A stretch of 64,000 nucleotides of DNA from RGIG990 sp045589455 (GCA_045589455.1 JAZNPC010000060.1:1-64000); one strand, 5' to 3'; numbered from the stretch's first letter, positions 16,351 through 25,657 are shown. The notes: generated by a model from the sequence alone, not told the origin. Numbers and translations: made by a program.

Positions 16351-17421
16351 ATGTTGAAACTTATGTCTGCAAGAGAAGCTGCTGATAAATGGGGTATTTC
16401 TCAAAGGCGAGTAGCAGTCCTTTGTGCCGAAAACAGAATTAAAAATGCGCAAATGCTAGGAAAAATGTGGCTTATACCAATAGACGCAGAAAAGCCTATT
16501 GATGCAAGAAGTACAAGGTATAATGTATCCAACGAAAAAAATGTAAAGCCTTTTTTAAAGTGGGTTGGTGGTAAAGGGCAATTATTAAATGAGATAGAAA
16601 AGTATTATCCGTTTGATAATGGCATAAAAAAGTATGCAGAACCATTTGTTGGTGGTGGTGCTGTGCTTTTCGATATTCTCAATAAATATGAGTTAGAGCA
16701 GGTTTATATAAGTGACATAAATGCTGAACTTATAAACACATATATTGTAATTAGAGATAATATAGATGAACTTATTGCATTATTAAATATATACCAGAAT
16801 GAATATATTCCACGTTCATCAGAAGATAGAAAATTATATTATATGATGAAGAGAGAAAGATTTAATGATTTGAAAATCAATGGATCTGATAAAGAAAATA
16901 TTGAAAAAGCGGCTCTAATGATTTTTCTTAATAAGACTTGTTTTAATGGCTTGTTTAGAGTTAATAAGAAAGGACAATTCAATGTGCCTATGGGGTCTTA
17001 TAAAAATCCACTTGTTTGCGATGAAAAAAATCTGCGTATAGTTTCCGAAAAACTTCAGAAAGTTGAAATAGTTTGTGGAGATTATAAAGATTCTGCAAAA
17101 TTTATTGATAAAAATACCTTTGTTTATTTTGATCCACCATATCGCCCTTTGACAGAAACATCAAGCTTTACTGCATATACAGAAAACCTTTTTGATGACG
17201 AAGAACAAATTGAGCTTGCTAAGTTTGTTGAATGTCTGCATAAAAAAGGAGCAAAAATCGTTGTAAGTAATTCTGATCCAAAAAATTCTAATGTAGAAGA
17301 TAATTTTTTTGATAACATATATTCGTCTAGAAAAATAAGAAGAGTTGAAGCTTCTCGAATGATTAACTGCAATAGTGAAGCAAGAGGGAAAATTAAAGAA
17401 TTGCTTATTAGTAATTTTTAG
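16351..17421 (+). CDS. DNA adenine methyltransferase (Dam/DpnM-like) with N-terminal HTH
   Basis: A 356-residue N6-adenine methyltransferase of the D12 (alpha) class. The AdoMet motif FLKWVGGKGQLL lies near residue 69, the catalytic DPPY near residue 261, and the KTCFNGLFRVN segment between them. These are typical of GATC-recognising Dam and DpnM enzymes. Residues 1-55 are an added helix-turn-helix (AREAADKWGISQRRVAVLC), like the excisionase/MerR-type domains that read DNA, so the protein may also regulate or be targeted. A strong AAGGAGGG site precedes the ATG. It is first in a four-gene AT-rich operon with a DpnII-type nuclease and would protect the host GATC sites. Confidence 0.85.
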   Translation: MLKLMSAREAADKWGISQRRVAVLCAENRIKNAQMLGKMWLIPIDAEKPIDARSTRYNVSNEKNVKPFLKWVGGKGQLLNEIEKYYPFDNGIKKYAEPFVGGGAVLFDILNKYELEQVYISDINAELINTYIVIRDNIDELIALLNIYQNEYIPRSSEDRKLYYMMKRERFNDLKINGSDKENIEKAALMIFLNKTCFNGLFRVNKKGQFNVPMGSYKNPLVCDEKNLRIVSEKLQKVEIVCGDYKDSAKFIDKNTFVYFDPPYRPLTETSSFTAYTENLFDDEEQIELAKFVECLHKKGAKIVVSNSDPKNSNVEDNFFDNIYSSRKIRRVEASRMINCNSEARGKIKELLISNF

Positions 17422-17432
17422 AGGAATTAAAT

Positions 17433-17969
17433 ATGAATATTAGAGAAGGTACTAAAACTATAGAAAAGGGTAGTACAAAAGCAATTATTGAATTTGTGTT
17501 TACAAAATATATTATTTACGTTTTCCAAGGAAAGCTTTCTAAATTTGACATTGTCGTTAAATATAAAAAAGGGAACAATCGTATTAGAACGCCAAAACAC
17601 ATTCATTGGGTTGTAGATGTACTAATGAAAATGCAGGGGAACGAAGAACTTACTAAAAAATATCTCCAGGCGGTACAAAAGTGTTGGAATTCTTGCGAAC
17701 CTCTTTCAAATAATGATTTTGAGACCTTGAAGGGACTAATTGAAAAAGGCAAAAATGACATAGACATAAATCAATATTTTATTTTAAATAATTTTGGAGA
17801 ATACGATGTTGAATTTTTATATGTTTTGATGGAATTGTTAGCAGTGCAAGAAAAGACAAATAGAAAAGATGCTTATATGTTTGGAAAGATTATCGAAGAA
17901 TTATTGGCTGTTGATAAAGATATATTTGCTATAATTTCTAAAGCAGGAATGAAAGGAAGAAAGGTTTAG
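17433..17969 (+). CDS. Unknown protein in the DpnII-like restriction operon
   Basis: A 178-residue soluble protein with no signal peptide or membrane segment, rich in Lys, Ile, Asn and Glu. I do not recognise the family. Visible features are a basic N-terminal half (KYKKGNNRIRTPKHIHW) and a helical C-terminal half. It lies 11 bases after the Dam-like gene and one base before the nuclease gene, so it is almost certainly co-translated with the restriction system. A specificity, control or immunity role is possible but not shown by the sequence. Confidence 0.6.
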   Translation: MNIREGTKTIEKGSTKAIIEFVFTKYIIYVFQGKLSKFDIVVKYKKGNNRIRTPKHIHWVVDVLMKMQGNEELTKKYLQAVQKCWNSCEPLSNNDFETLKGLIEKGKNDIDINQYFILNNFGEYDVEFLYVLMELLAVQEKTNRKDAYMFGKIIEELLAVDKDIFAIISKAGMKGRKV

Positions 17970-17970
17970 T

Positions 17971-18846
17971 ATGAAATATAGAGATTTTAATGTTTGGCTG
18001 TCAAAATTTCGTGATAGTATCGCGGATTATGGTTATTACATCGATTTTGATAAAGTACACAAAAATGTAAACGAGATTAAGGTGGAATTGAATATTCTCA
18101 ATTCGCTTATAGGAAGCAAGGATATTGAGGGCGAATTTGAACGTTTAATAAGTAAATATCCAGAAGTGTTGAAGTGTATACCTATTCTATTAGCAGTAAG
18201 AGCAAATGAAATATATTGTCAGGATAAAAACGGAGGTTATTTATATAAGTTTGATTTGGATGGCGCTTTATTAAAAAACCCAAGTAATTTTGATAAATAT
18301 AAGTACTTTATGAGAGAAACAGGTTTGTTTGATTTGTTAGAAAATCATATAGTCAATAATTTAGTCGATTATGTTACAGGTGTAGAAACCGGACTTGATT
18401 CTAATGGACGAAAAAACCGAGGCGGTCATCTTATGGAGGATTTAGTTGAGGGATTTATTGTTAAAGCTGGATTTGTAAAAGATAAAAGTTATTTTAAAGA
18501 GCAATATTTACATCAAATTACAGAAAGATTTGGTATTGATTTGTCGGCAATTTCTAATCAAGGAAGGGCAGAAAAGAGATTTGATTTTGTAATTAAAACA
18601 GATAAGGCTATTTATGGAATAGAAACAAATTTTTATACTAGTAGCGGTTCAAAACTTAATGAAACAGCTAGAAGTTATAAACAAATTGCTCAAGAATCAG
18701 CTACTGTAGACGGATTTGAGTTTGTTTGGTTTACAGACGGAAAAGGTTGGATAACTGCTAGACACAATCTTGAAGAGATCTTTGAAACTATGGAACATAT
18801 TTACTCCATAGATGATTTGGAAAATGATATTTTAAGTAAACTTTAA
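17971..18846 (+). CDS. DpnII-type restriction endonuclease (GATC)
   Basis: A 291-residue protein resembling the DpnII/MboI group of type II endonucleases, which cut unmethylated GATC. Supporting segments are ETGLFDLLENHIVNNLVDYV, GRKNRGGHLMEDLVEG near residue 147, and RFDFVIKT with GIETNFYTSSGSKLNE near residues 203-227. The last two look like the acidic residues and strand of a PD-(D/E)xK core. Gene order (Dam-type methylase, then nuclease, with a second methylase next) matches DpnII systems, although there the second methylase comes before the nuclease. GATC specificity is inferred from family and context. Confidence 0.8.
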   Translation: MKYRDFNVWLSKFRDSIADYGYYIDFDKVHKNVNEIKVELNILNSLIGSKDIEGEFERLISKYPEVLKCIPILLAVRANEIYCQDKNGGYLYKFDLDGALLKNPSNFDKYKYFMRETGLFDLLENHIVNNLVDYVTGVETGLDSNGRKNRGGHLMEDLVEGFIVKAGFVKDKSYFKEQYLHQITERFGIDLSAISNQGRAEKRFDFVIKTDKAIYGIETNFYTSSGSKLNETARSYKQIAQESATVDGFEFVWFTDGKGWITARHNLEEIFETMEHIYSIDDLENDILSKL

Positions 18847-18854
18847 TATTAGCT

Positions 18855-19607
18855 ATGAAAACACGCAAGATAACAAAATGGCAACCAGATGATTTTGAGC
18901 TTGAAATGACCACGCATTGGTCTTTCCCTGTGCGTGGCAATTGGGCTACTCATGATGCAAAATGGCGCGGAAATTGGTCTCCATATATTCCTAGAAATAT
19001 TATTTTAAGATATTCTAAGGAAGGAGATTTGGTGTTGGATCAATTTGCGGGAAGCGGGACAACATTAGTTGAAGCAAAATTACTTAATAGAGATATTATT
19101 GGAATAGATGTAAATGATGATGCCCTAGCAAGATGTCGCGAGAAAACAGCATTTGAGTATGTTCTTTCTACTAGCAAAGTTAGCATACAAAAAGGTGATG
19201 CTAGAAGACTTGATGGTATTTTAGATGAGAGCATAGATTTAATTTGTACACATCCGCCTTATGCCGATATAATAAAATATAGTAATGGTTTAGATGCAGA
19301 TTTGTCGCAATTAAAGATAGTGGATTTCCTAGAAGAAATGAAAAAAGTAGCAGCAGAAAGTTATCGAGTATTAAAAAAAGGAAAATTTTGTGCTGTTCTT
19401 ATGGGAGATACTAGACAAAATGGCCACATGATACCCATGTCTTTTGAAGTAATGAGAATTTTTGAAAATGCTGGATTTAAGTTAAAAGAGCTTATTATCA
19501 AAGAACAACATAATTGTAAAGCAACGGGTTATTGGAAAACAAATAGTGTTAAGTATAATTTTCTATTGATAGCACATGAGTACCTATTTGTTTTTAAAAA
19601 GCCATAG
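18855..19607 (+). CDS. Second DNA methyltransferase of the restriction system (beta class)
   Basis: A 250-residue N4/N6 methyltransferase. The order of motifs is: WSFPVRGNW near the start, DQFAGSGTTLVEA (AdoMet site) near residue 61, then THPPY near residue 132, replacing the commoner DPPY. DpnII loci carry a second enzyme (DpnA) that methylates single-stranded GATC during DNA uptake, and this gene may play that role. The alternative is an N4-cytosine or other beta-class enzyme of different specificity. It ends the operon. The AT-rich composition of all four genes contrasts with the ribosomal genes upstream and suggests horizontal acquisition. Confidence 0.75.
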   Translation: MKTRKITKWQPDDFELEMTTHWSFPVRGNWATHDAKWRGNWSPYIPRNIILRYSKEGDLVLDQFAGSGTTLVEAKLLNRDIIGIDVNDDALARCREKTAFEYVLSTSKVSIQKGDARRLDGILDESIDLICTHPPYADIIKYSNGLDADLSQLKIVDFLEEMKKVAAESYRVLKKGKFCAVLMGDTRQNGHMIPMSFEVMRIFENAGFKLKELIIKEQHNCKATGYWKTNSVKYNFLLIAHEYLFVFKKP

Positions 19608-19789
19608 GATAATCTTCTTATATATTATTCTATTGTTTTTTACTGTATAATCCTGTCGAAAGCATTCCCATAATTGTGGTAGGGTAGCCATCGAAAGGTA
19701 TGTTGCACTCTCTTATTCACTATGACATAGTGCTTAACCGGAATTCGCCCATCCTGTTCCTGCACGCTAGCGCCCCAGCATCACATCCA

Positions 19790-19860
19790 TCACACGTCCT
19801 CCACGTCCTCTGCGTCCCTTTTACGTCATCCTAGCCATCACGCTTGTGGTTGTGGCAATT
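19790..19860 (-). repeat. Dispersed GGGACGCAGAGG-type repeat, reverse copy
   Basis: CGTCCTCTGCGTCCC at about 19808 followed by TAGCCATCACGC matches, on the opposite strand, the elements at 31046-31103 and 60118-60180. The family consensus reads GTGATGGCTA...GCGAAAA..GGGACGCAGAGG. The rest of 19608-20016 holds no supported gene. Confidence 0.6.
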
Positions 19861-19917
19861 GAACCAATTGGGTAAAAAACGCTCTGCGTCCGCAATGTTT
19901 GGGCTGTAGATTTTTGT

Positions 19918-19945
19918 TTGTCTTTATTTTTTCGCGTGTTATAAT
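19918..19945 (+). promoter_or_regulatory. Candidate promoter of the ORF6N gene
   Basis: TTGTCT at 19918-19923, a 16-base spacer and a consensus TATAAT at 19940-19945 lie about 70 bases before the start codon. Pattern match only. Confidence 0.4.
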
Positions 19946-20016
19946 AAGGTTGTTAAATACAAAAGTTTATTGTTTGAATTGGTAATAAAGAATTGAATAT
20001 AACCCTGGAGGATTGC

Positions 20017-20952
20017 ATGAATAATTCTAAAGAAATAATAAACGTACAAGTTGAAGCGTCTATTAAAGAAAGTATTTTCTCTATAAGAGGTCAACAAGTA
20101 ATAGCAGATAGGGATATCGCTAAATTATATGGTGTTACAACAAGTGCATTAAATCAAGCCGTTAAGCGCAATCATAAACGATTCCCAGAGCGATTTATGT
20201 TTCAGCTTACAGATGAAGAATTTCATAAATGGAAATCACAAATTGTGATATCCAAAATGTCTGACTCTTCGTTCCGCATGGGGTTGCGAACAAAACCATA
20301 TGTATTTACAGAGCATGGTGTAACAATGTTAGCTGCTGTATTAAAGAGTCAAACTGCTATAAATATTTCTCTATCAATAATAGATGCCTTTATCGCTATG
20401 CGTAGATTTATATCTATGAACGAAGATGTGTTTAAAAGAGTGCAGATGCTTGAATTACGTCAGAATTTAGATCAAGAACACAATGAAGCTCAATTTAAAA
20501 AGGTTTTTGCAGCATTAGAAGAAAAGAAGAGTAGTGTTCAAGGTGTATTTTTTGATGGACAACTATGGGATGCTCGAATGTTGATTGATGAAATAATACA
20601 AACAGCAAAGCAATCAATAATACTGATAGATAATTGGGTCTCGGTTTCCACTTTAAATATGTTTGCATCAAAAAATGAGAATGTATTTTTGAAAATTGTT
20701 ACTACTCCTCATAGAGATAAAAATGGCAATCTTAAACAAAATATATCACAAGAAGATGCTTTAAAATTTAATGCTCGGTATCCAAAGTTAGAAATTATTT
20801 TTAATAATACCTTCCACGATAGATTTCTGATAATTGACGATCGAGATTTGTATCTTATTGGAGCTTCTCTAAAAGACTTGGGTAAAAAATGTTTTGGATT
20901 CACGCAATTAGATTCTTGTTTTATTTCAGATATAAAAAAGCGCATATATTGA
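20017..20952 (+). CDS. ORF6N-domain protein with PLD-like C-terminal segment
   Basis: A 311-residue protein. I choose the ATG at 20017 because CTGGAGG ends 7 bases upstream; an in-frame start at 19993 lacks such a site. Residues about 12-105 match the ORF6N DNA-binding domain of phage antirepressor-like proteins: IRGQQVIADRDIAKLYGV, then KRFPERFMFQLTDEE, then TEHGVTMLAAVL. The C-terminal half carries HDRFLIID followed by IGASLKDLG, the arrangement seen in phospholipase D-like phosphodiesterase segments, but only one half-motif is present. Such proteins are common in prophages and mobile islands. The neighbouring DNA is repeat-rich. Its function is unknown. Confidence 0.75.
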   Translation: MNNSKEIINVQVEASIKESIFSIRGQQVIADRDIAKLYGVTTSALNQAVKRNHKRFPERFMFQLTDEEFHKWKSQIVISKMSDSSFRMGLRTKPYVFTEHGVTMLAAVLKSQTAINISLSIIDAFIAMRRFISMNEDVFKRVQMLELRQNLDQEHNEAQFKKVFAALEEKKSSVQGVFFDGQLWDARMLIDEIIQTAKQSIILIDNWVSVSTLNMFASKNENVFLKIVTTPHRDKNGNLKQNISQEDALKFNARYPKLEIIFNNTFHDRFLIIDDRDLYLIGASLKDLGKKCFGFTQLDSCFISDIKKRIY

Positions 20953-21039
20953 TATAAATGTGCAAACAGCTGCCAAAATTATAATAATAAGTAAGAGTTT
21001 CTTAAATTGACATTGTTGCAGCGATTGCTCAGCGCGAAT

Positions 21040-21125
21040 TAATTTGCACTCCCACATCCCCGCGCGCCAATCTCCTCGCACTTTTAGCCATCACGCTAGC
21101 CATCACGTGCATCACGCTAGCCGTC
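21040..21125 (-). repeat. Dispersed repeat fragments (TAGCCATCACG family)
   Basis: The segment contains CGCACTTTTAGCCATCACG followed by two further CGCTAGCC(A/G)TCAC units. It corresponds to one end of the GGGACGCAGAGG-type repeat in reverse orientation. It lies between two convergent genes, after the ORF6N gene and before the 3' end of the foldase gene. Confidence 0.5.
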
Positions 21126-21144
21126 ACAGTGGCAGTTGATAGTT

Positions 21145-22131
21145 TTAACGCTTTTCGATGTGATACTCAATAGCAGCCTCAGAGCGTAGGCGCTTAATCC
21201 ATTCTGCCTTTAAGCGATCCATCTCACGAGCAAATATTTTTGCCTCAACCTCTTTGTGTACCTCCGCAAATGGCTTTTGATAGCCAGGCTTTTCATCAAA
21301 CTTCTTGATGAAATAATATTTGCCCTGTACCTCGATTGGTGCAGAAATCTCACCAATCTTTAATGCAGCTGCTGGTTCTCCAAAAACAGGTGTTAGGTCT
21401 TCACTAATGTTAACCCAACCAATGGAGCCTGCAGGATCGTTATTTGCACCATTAAGCTCTAATTCCTTGATGATAGCGGAGAAATCTTCTTTAGCCTCTA
21501 GTCTTGTAACTACATTTGTATATACTTCTTCTGTATCGGCCTGCAAAATTCCAATGTGAGCAGAGCTTTTTACAACATAGTTATCTAAATTTGCATTATA
21601 TTCAGCAAAAACTTCACCATTAGAAATGTGAATGTTCTGGATAACATATCCATTAATCATTGCTGATATGATAATACTTTCTTCAACAGATTTTTTCCAC
21701 TCTTGATATGTTAATCTGTTTTTAGAAAGAACAGTAAGTAATTTTGATCTATTGCCATCGAATTTTTCTTCTATAATTTCATTGATTCTTTGATCTATAA
21801 CTTTTGGAGGAATGGCTAGCTCAGAATTACCATAATATGCTTCTAGAATTAACTGATTATTAATTGCATCATCAAGTGCTAAAAAGAGACAATGCTCATT
21901 TATTTCTTCTGTGGTAGCATCTGGCATTAAATTGTTACTGACAATGTTTTCTGTGTGTGCAGGAATAAATTGATAAACATCAGAAAGCATAATAGGCTTA
22001 CCATTTACATGAGCAAGTACACTATCAACAGTATTGGGGTTAATGATTGGTGCCTCTGCAGCATAAACATTTGCCCCGAATATAGTAGCAGCTACAACTA
22101 AAATTGAAAAAATAAATCCTTTTAAATTCAT
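21145..22131 (-). CDS. SurA-like periplasmic peptidyl-prolyl isomerase
   Basis: A 328-residue protein with a signal peptide (hydrophobic residues 6-24, likely cut after AEA). Residues about 36-175 resemble the SurA N-terminal chaperone region (VNGKPIMLSDV, then ALDDAINNQLILEAY). Residues about 185-285 form a parvulin PpiC rotamase domain (GSIGWVNISEDLTPVFGEPAAAL and APIEVQGKYYFIKKFD). Such proteins escort unfolded outer-membrane proteins through the periplasm. The gene is divergent from the RNA methyltransferase gene and shares its upstream region. Confidence 0.85.
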   Translation of the reverse strand: MNLKGFIFSILVVAATIFGANVYAAEAPIINPNTVDSVLAHVNGKPIMLSDVYQFIPAHTENIVSNNLMPDATTEEINEHCLFLALDDAINNQLILEAYYGNSELAIPPKVIDQRINEIIEEKFDGNRSKLLTVLSKNRLTYQEWKKSVEESIIISAMINGYVIQNIHISNGEVFAEYNANLDNYVVKSSAHIGILQADTEEVYTNVVTRLEAKEDFSAIIKELELNGANNDPAGSIGWVNISEDLTPVFGEPAAALKIGEISAPIEVQGKYYFIKKFDEKPGYQKPFAEVHKEVEAKIFAREMDRLKAEWIKRLRSEAAIEYHIEKR

Positions 22132-22188
22132 ATAGTCTCCAAAGTGAAAATGTGTTAAAATATCGCTAATTATAAAAGAAACATATTC

Positions 22189-22215
22189 TTGACACTTTTT
22201 GTGGCATATTATACC
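22189..22215 (+). promoter_or_regulatory. Candidate promoter of the RNA methyltransferase gene
   Basis: A perfect TTGACA at 22189-22194 is followed 15 bases later by TATACC at 22210-22215. The spacing is short, so the exact -10 is uncertain. It lies 37 bases before the preferred start codon. Confidence 0.35.
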
Positions 22216-22251
22216 TTATTATTGTTTTTTAATAAAGAGGCAATTTTTAAA

Positions 22252-23139
22252 ATGAGTAATGTTAAACCATCGTTAGTGATTACCAGCACATCAAATCAGC
22301 GCGTAAAAGATATTGTAAAGCTTAGACAGCGCTCACATCGCGACCAAAAGGGCCACCTTTTGGTTGAGGGCTATCGTGAGGTAAAGCGTGCGCTCGATAA
22401 CAACTATAAGCCTAATACAATCATCACATGCCCAGAGCTATTTATGGGTGAGCATGAGGGTAAGCTAATTGAGCGTAGTGTGGCAGCTGGTGCAGAATAT
22501 ATTTCTTGTTCGGTTCCTGTTTTCATGAAGCTTTCCGCAAGAGACAGGCCAGATGGTTTAATTTTAATTGGCCCACAGATTCGTAATACACTCGACACAA
22601 TTAACCTTCCAGCAAATGCACTAGTTGTTGTGGCAGAGTCTATTGAAAAGCCAGGTAATTTAGGTACAATTTTGCGCTCTGCTGATGCAGCAGGTGCATC
22701 AGCTGTATTTGTTTGTGACAAATGCACAGATGTGCAGAATCCGAATGTGGTTCGTGCAAGTATTGGAACACTATTTTCTGTGCCAGTTGTAGACTGCACA
22801 AGTGAGGCAGCAATCGAATACCTCCGTGAGCGTGGCTTTACAATTTTGGCAACAACCCCACATGCAGAAAAATTCTATTCCGACTACGAGCTAACAGGCC
22901 CTACAGCTATTGTTGTTGGCTCTGAGCAATATGGCTTGAGCGATAAGTGGTTAGAGGCAGAGGGAGCAGCTAAGGTGCGCATCCCAATGCTAGGGCAGTG
23001 TGATTCCTTGAATGTGGCATCTGCTACTACAATTCTTCTTTTTGAGGTAGTGCGTCAGCGTGTTAATGCAGATCCATCACTTGTTCCTCCTCCACACGTG
23101 CACGAGCATACAAGCTACCATACAGCATCCTCTGACTAA
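22252..23139 (+). CDS. TrmH/SpoU-family RNA 2'-O-methyltransferase
   Basis: A 295-residue SPOUT enzyme. The ATG at 22252 follows AAAGAGG; an upstream TTG in the same frame would place a promoter-like TTGACA inside the gene. The N-terminal substrate-binding part (RVKDIVKLRQRSHRDQKGHLL) is like RlmB/TsnR-type enzymes. The SpoU motifs follow in order: ESIEKPGNLGTILRSADAAG, then VVGSEQYGLSD, then IPMLGQCDSLNVASA, which form the knotted AdoMet site. It should methylate a ribose in rRNA or tRNA; the exact target is not evident. rsmA follows 24 bases later, so the two probably form an rRNA-modification pair. Confidence 0.88.
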   Translation: MSNVKPSLVITSTSNQRVKDIVKLRQRSHRDQKGHLLVEGYREVKRALDNNYKPNTIITCPELFMGEHEGKLIERSVAAGAEYISCSVPVFMKLSARDRPDGLILIGPQIRNTLDTINLPANALVVVAESIEKPGNLGTILRSADAAGASAVFVCDKCTDVQNPNVVRASIGTLFSVPVVDCTSEAAIEYLRERGFTILATTPHAEKFYSDYELTGPTAIVVGSEQYGLSDKWLEAEGAAKVRIPMLGQCDSLNVASATTILLFEVVRQRVNADPSLVPPPHVHEHTSYHTASSD

Positions 23140-23163
23140 TTTTTAATATCCATAAATTTTCCA

Positions 23164-24018
23164 ATGCTAAATTTAACAAGTCCAAAGGCAGTTGTTGAGC
23201 TGCTAAAGAGTAATGAAATTACACCAAACAAGGTTTTGGGGCAGAACTTCCTTATCGATAGAAACATTCTAGATTCTATTGTTGAGGTCTCCGAGACAGG
23301 TCCAGAATATTCTGTGCTTGAGGTTGGTCCTGGGCTAGGTGTATTGACTGAGCAGCTAATGCTTCATTCAAAGCATGTTACAGCAGTTGAAAAAGACTCT
23401 GGACTTTATAGAATTTTATCTGAGCGTTGGGGTAATGAGGAAAATTTAACTCTAATTCATGGAGATGCCCTAGAGGTTCCTCTTCATGAGATATATGCAG
23501 CAGGTGCAACACGCCTAATATCAAACCTTCCATATTCTGTGGGAGTACGCGTGGTGCTAGATTCTGCACTTTGTGAGAACCCTCCTGAGGTGATGGTGCT
23601 ATTGCTTCAAAAAGAGGTGTGCGAGCGCTTTGCTGCAAAGCCAGGCACGGCAGACATGGGAATTGTGTCTGTGCTACTTCAGCGCCTATACAAAGTGACG
23701 CTAGTGCGCAATGTAAAGCCAACCTGCTTTTATCCTCAGCCAGATGTCACATCAACAATTGTTAAGCTAAAGCGTCACAATGATTATCCAATGGATCAGG
23801 CAGAGAGCAAATACTTCACAGAATTTGTAAAGATAGCCTTCTCCCATAGACGTAAGCAGCTAGCATCTGTGATGAAAAACGCGCCAGCACCATATGGGAA
23901 ATCTGCTGACGAGATTCGTGCACTTCTTCTCCAGGTAGGAGCAACAGAGACAGCGCGCCCAGAGGAGCTATCCATCCCACAGTGGGTGCAGCTAAGCGCC
24001 ATTTGGAAAAATTCTTAG
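23164..24018 (+). CDS. rsmA: 16S rRNA dimethyladenosine transferase
   Basis: A 284-residue KsgA-type enzyme that adds four methyl groups to the two adjacent adenosines near the 3' end of 16S rRNA. The motifs are GQNFLIDRNI near residue 27, VLEVGPGLGVLTEQL near residue 50, and NLPYSVG near residue 121 with the catalytic NLPY. The C-terminal helical domain contains FSHRRKQL. The start is decided by the position of the family N-terminus. It lies behind the TrmH-family gene. Confidence 0.94.
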   Translation: MLNLTSPKAVVELLKSNEITPNKVLGQNFLIDRNILDSIVEVSETGPEYSVLEVGPGLGVLTEQLMLHSKHVTAVEKDSGLYRILSERWGNEENLTLIHGDALEVPLHEIYAAGATRLISNLPYSVGVRVVLDSALCENPPEVMVLLLQKEVCERFAAKPGTADMGIVSVLLQRLYKVTLVRNVKPTCFYPQPDVTSTIVKLKRHNDYPMDQAESKYFTEFVKIAFSHRRKQLASVMKNAPAPYGKSADEIRALLLQVGATETARPEELSIPQWVQLSAIWKNS

Positions 24019-24214
24019 TATTTTTATCAATACTTTATGTGTTCAAATGCGCCCTTCAATACTGGGCGTATTGGGGTTGTTTACCCAATCCGTCCAAACA
24101 TAACAATCAAGATTGTGATAACTAGGGCGACGGCTAATCCTACGCTGGCTCCCGCCTAAGGAAGCATATGATGGTTAGAAATGCAAGGCGTAATGGGATT
24201 ACAATAAAAAAGGG

Positions 24215-24243
24215 TTGACAAATGGCGTTTAATTTGTAATAAT
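24215..24243 (+). promoter_or_regulatory. Candidate promoter of the lolC-lolD unit
   Basis: A perfect TTGACA at 24215-24220 is followed by 17 bases and AATAAT at 24238-24243 (or 16 bases and TAATAA). This leaves an AT-rich leader of about 160 bases before lolC. The rest of 24019-24407 holds no gene that I can support. Confidence 0.45.
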
Positions 24244-24407
24244 GAATATAAATTCAGTTAATAAAAGTTATATTCGGTGTTTGGATGAAAAATAATTGGC
24301 TTATAAGATAACTTATTTAAATATTTAAATCGAATCTATATGATTTTACTTGCTCATTTTATAGCATTATTCTAAAATATTATTCAAAATAAAACGAAAT
24401 TGAAAAA

Positions 24408-25652
24408 ATGAATTCCTTTCCTCTGTTTTTAGCACTAAAATACATGTTTCCAAAGCGTAGCTTTACAATGGTTATTACTATGATAACCGTGTTGGGTGTT
24501 ACGCTTGGCGTTGCTATTCTTATGATTGTGCTTGCTGTTATGACAGGGTTTGGGGACATATGGAAAGAGAAAATCTTAAGCTTTAAGCCGCATATTACAA
24601 TTTCTCCAAACCAAAGCTTTGCAGAAAATATTTCAAATCCAGATTCGATTTGTAAGGTTGTTGCCACAAATGATGAGGTTTCTGCTTGTATGCCAACAAT
24701 TTCATCTCTTGTGATGGTAAAATATAGAGATGATGTTGAACCAATTGTTGCTCAGGTTATAGGTGTTGATCCAGAGCGCTGTGAAATGCTTAAAAAAGTT
24801 AAAGAAAATACCACAATAGGCGACTTCAATATTTCTGAAGATTTTGCAGTGATTGGTATTGATATGGCTGAGAAAGGATTAGGAATTCGTGCCATAGGAG
24901 AAAGATTGCTTTGCTATTCTTCTCTTAATTTAAAATCAACTGATGAGCTTTATTTCCCAGAGGAGCTTTATGTTTCTGGTGTATTTAATATGGGAATGCA
25001 AGATTTCGATAATGGAATCATCATAACCTCTTTAGGTATGGCACGAGATATCACAGGAATAGAGGATGGATGCCAAACTATATGGGTGCAGCTTCATAAT
25101 CCAGAAAATGCGCTTTTGGTGAAAAAAGAAATCGAAAGCGAGCTTGGTCCATTGTATGACGTTAAGTCATGGCAGGAAAATGATAAAGTACTTTTTGAGG
25201 CTCTCCGCACAGAAAAAACAATGATGTTTATTCTTCTATTCTTTATTGCAATTGTTGCTGCATTTTGTGTGACCAATACACTTATTGTTATAACAATTCA
25301 AAAGACACCTGAAATAGGTCTTTTGAAGGCACTTGGCTTTTCTAACCGTCAGCTAAAGCAAGCATTTATTATAAACGGACAGCTTCAATGTATTATTGGA
25401 ATTATTTTAGGAGTTGCTTTAGGTTGGCTAGTGCTAATAAATCTTCAAAATATAGTAGCAGCGCTTTCAAGCATAGGAATTGAAGTATTCCCTAAAGAGA
25501 TTTATGGTCTTGGTGCTATCCCATATCGCATTGTTGTCAGTGATGTATTGGCAATCGTTGGTGCAGTGTTTGTTCTTTGTTCTTTAGCAAGCTTCTTGCC
25601 TGCATGGCGAGCTGCAGCGCTTGATCCAATAAAAGCAATCAATCAGGAGTAA
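24408..25652 (+). CDS. lolC: Lipoprotein-releasing ABC transporter permease (LolC/E family)
   Basis: A 414-residue inner-membrane permease. An N-terminal membrane segment (residues about 20-48) is followed by a large periplasmic domain and three C-terminal membrane segments beginning near residues 270, 320 and 375. This is the LolC/LolE and MacB topology. It extracts mature lipoproteins and passes them to LolA. The ATPase gene follows 5 bases downstream and a lipoprotein gene after that. Only one permease gene is present here, so it may work as a homodimer (LolF-type) or have a partner elsewhere. Confidence 0.85.
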   Translation: MNSFPLFLALKYMFPKRSFTMVITMITVLGVTLGVAILMIVLAVMTGFGDIWKEKILSFKPHITISPNQSFAENISNPDSICKVVATNDEVSACMPTISSLVMVKYRDDVEPIVAQVIGVDPERCEMLKKVKENTTIGDFNISEDFAVIGIDMAEKGLGIRAIGERLLCYSSLNLKSTDELYFPEELYVSGVFNMGMQDFDNGIIITSLGMARDITGIEDGCQTIWVQLHNPENALLVKKEIESELGPLYDVKSWQENDKVLFEALRTEKTMMFILLFFIAIVAAFCVTNTLIVITIQKTPEIGLLKALGFSNRQLKQAFIINGQLQCIIGIILGVALGWLVLINLQNIVAALSSIGIEVFPKEIYGLGAIPYRIVVSDVLAIVGAVFVLCSLASFLPAWRAAALDPIKAINQE

Positions 25653-25657
25653 GCGCT

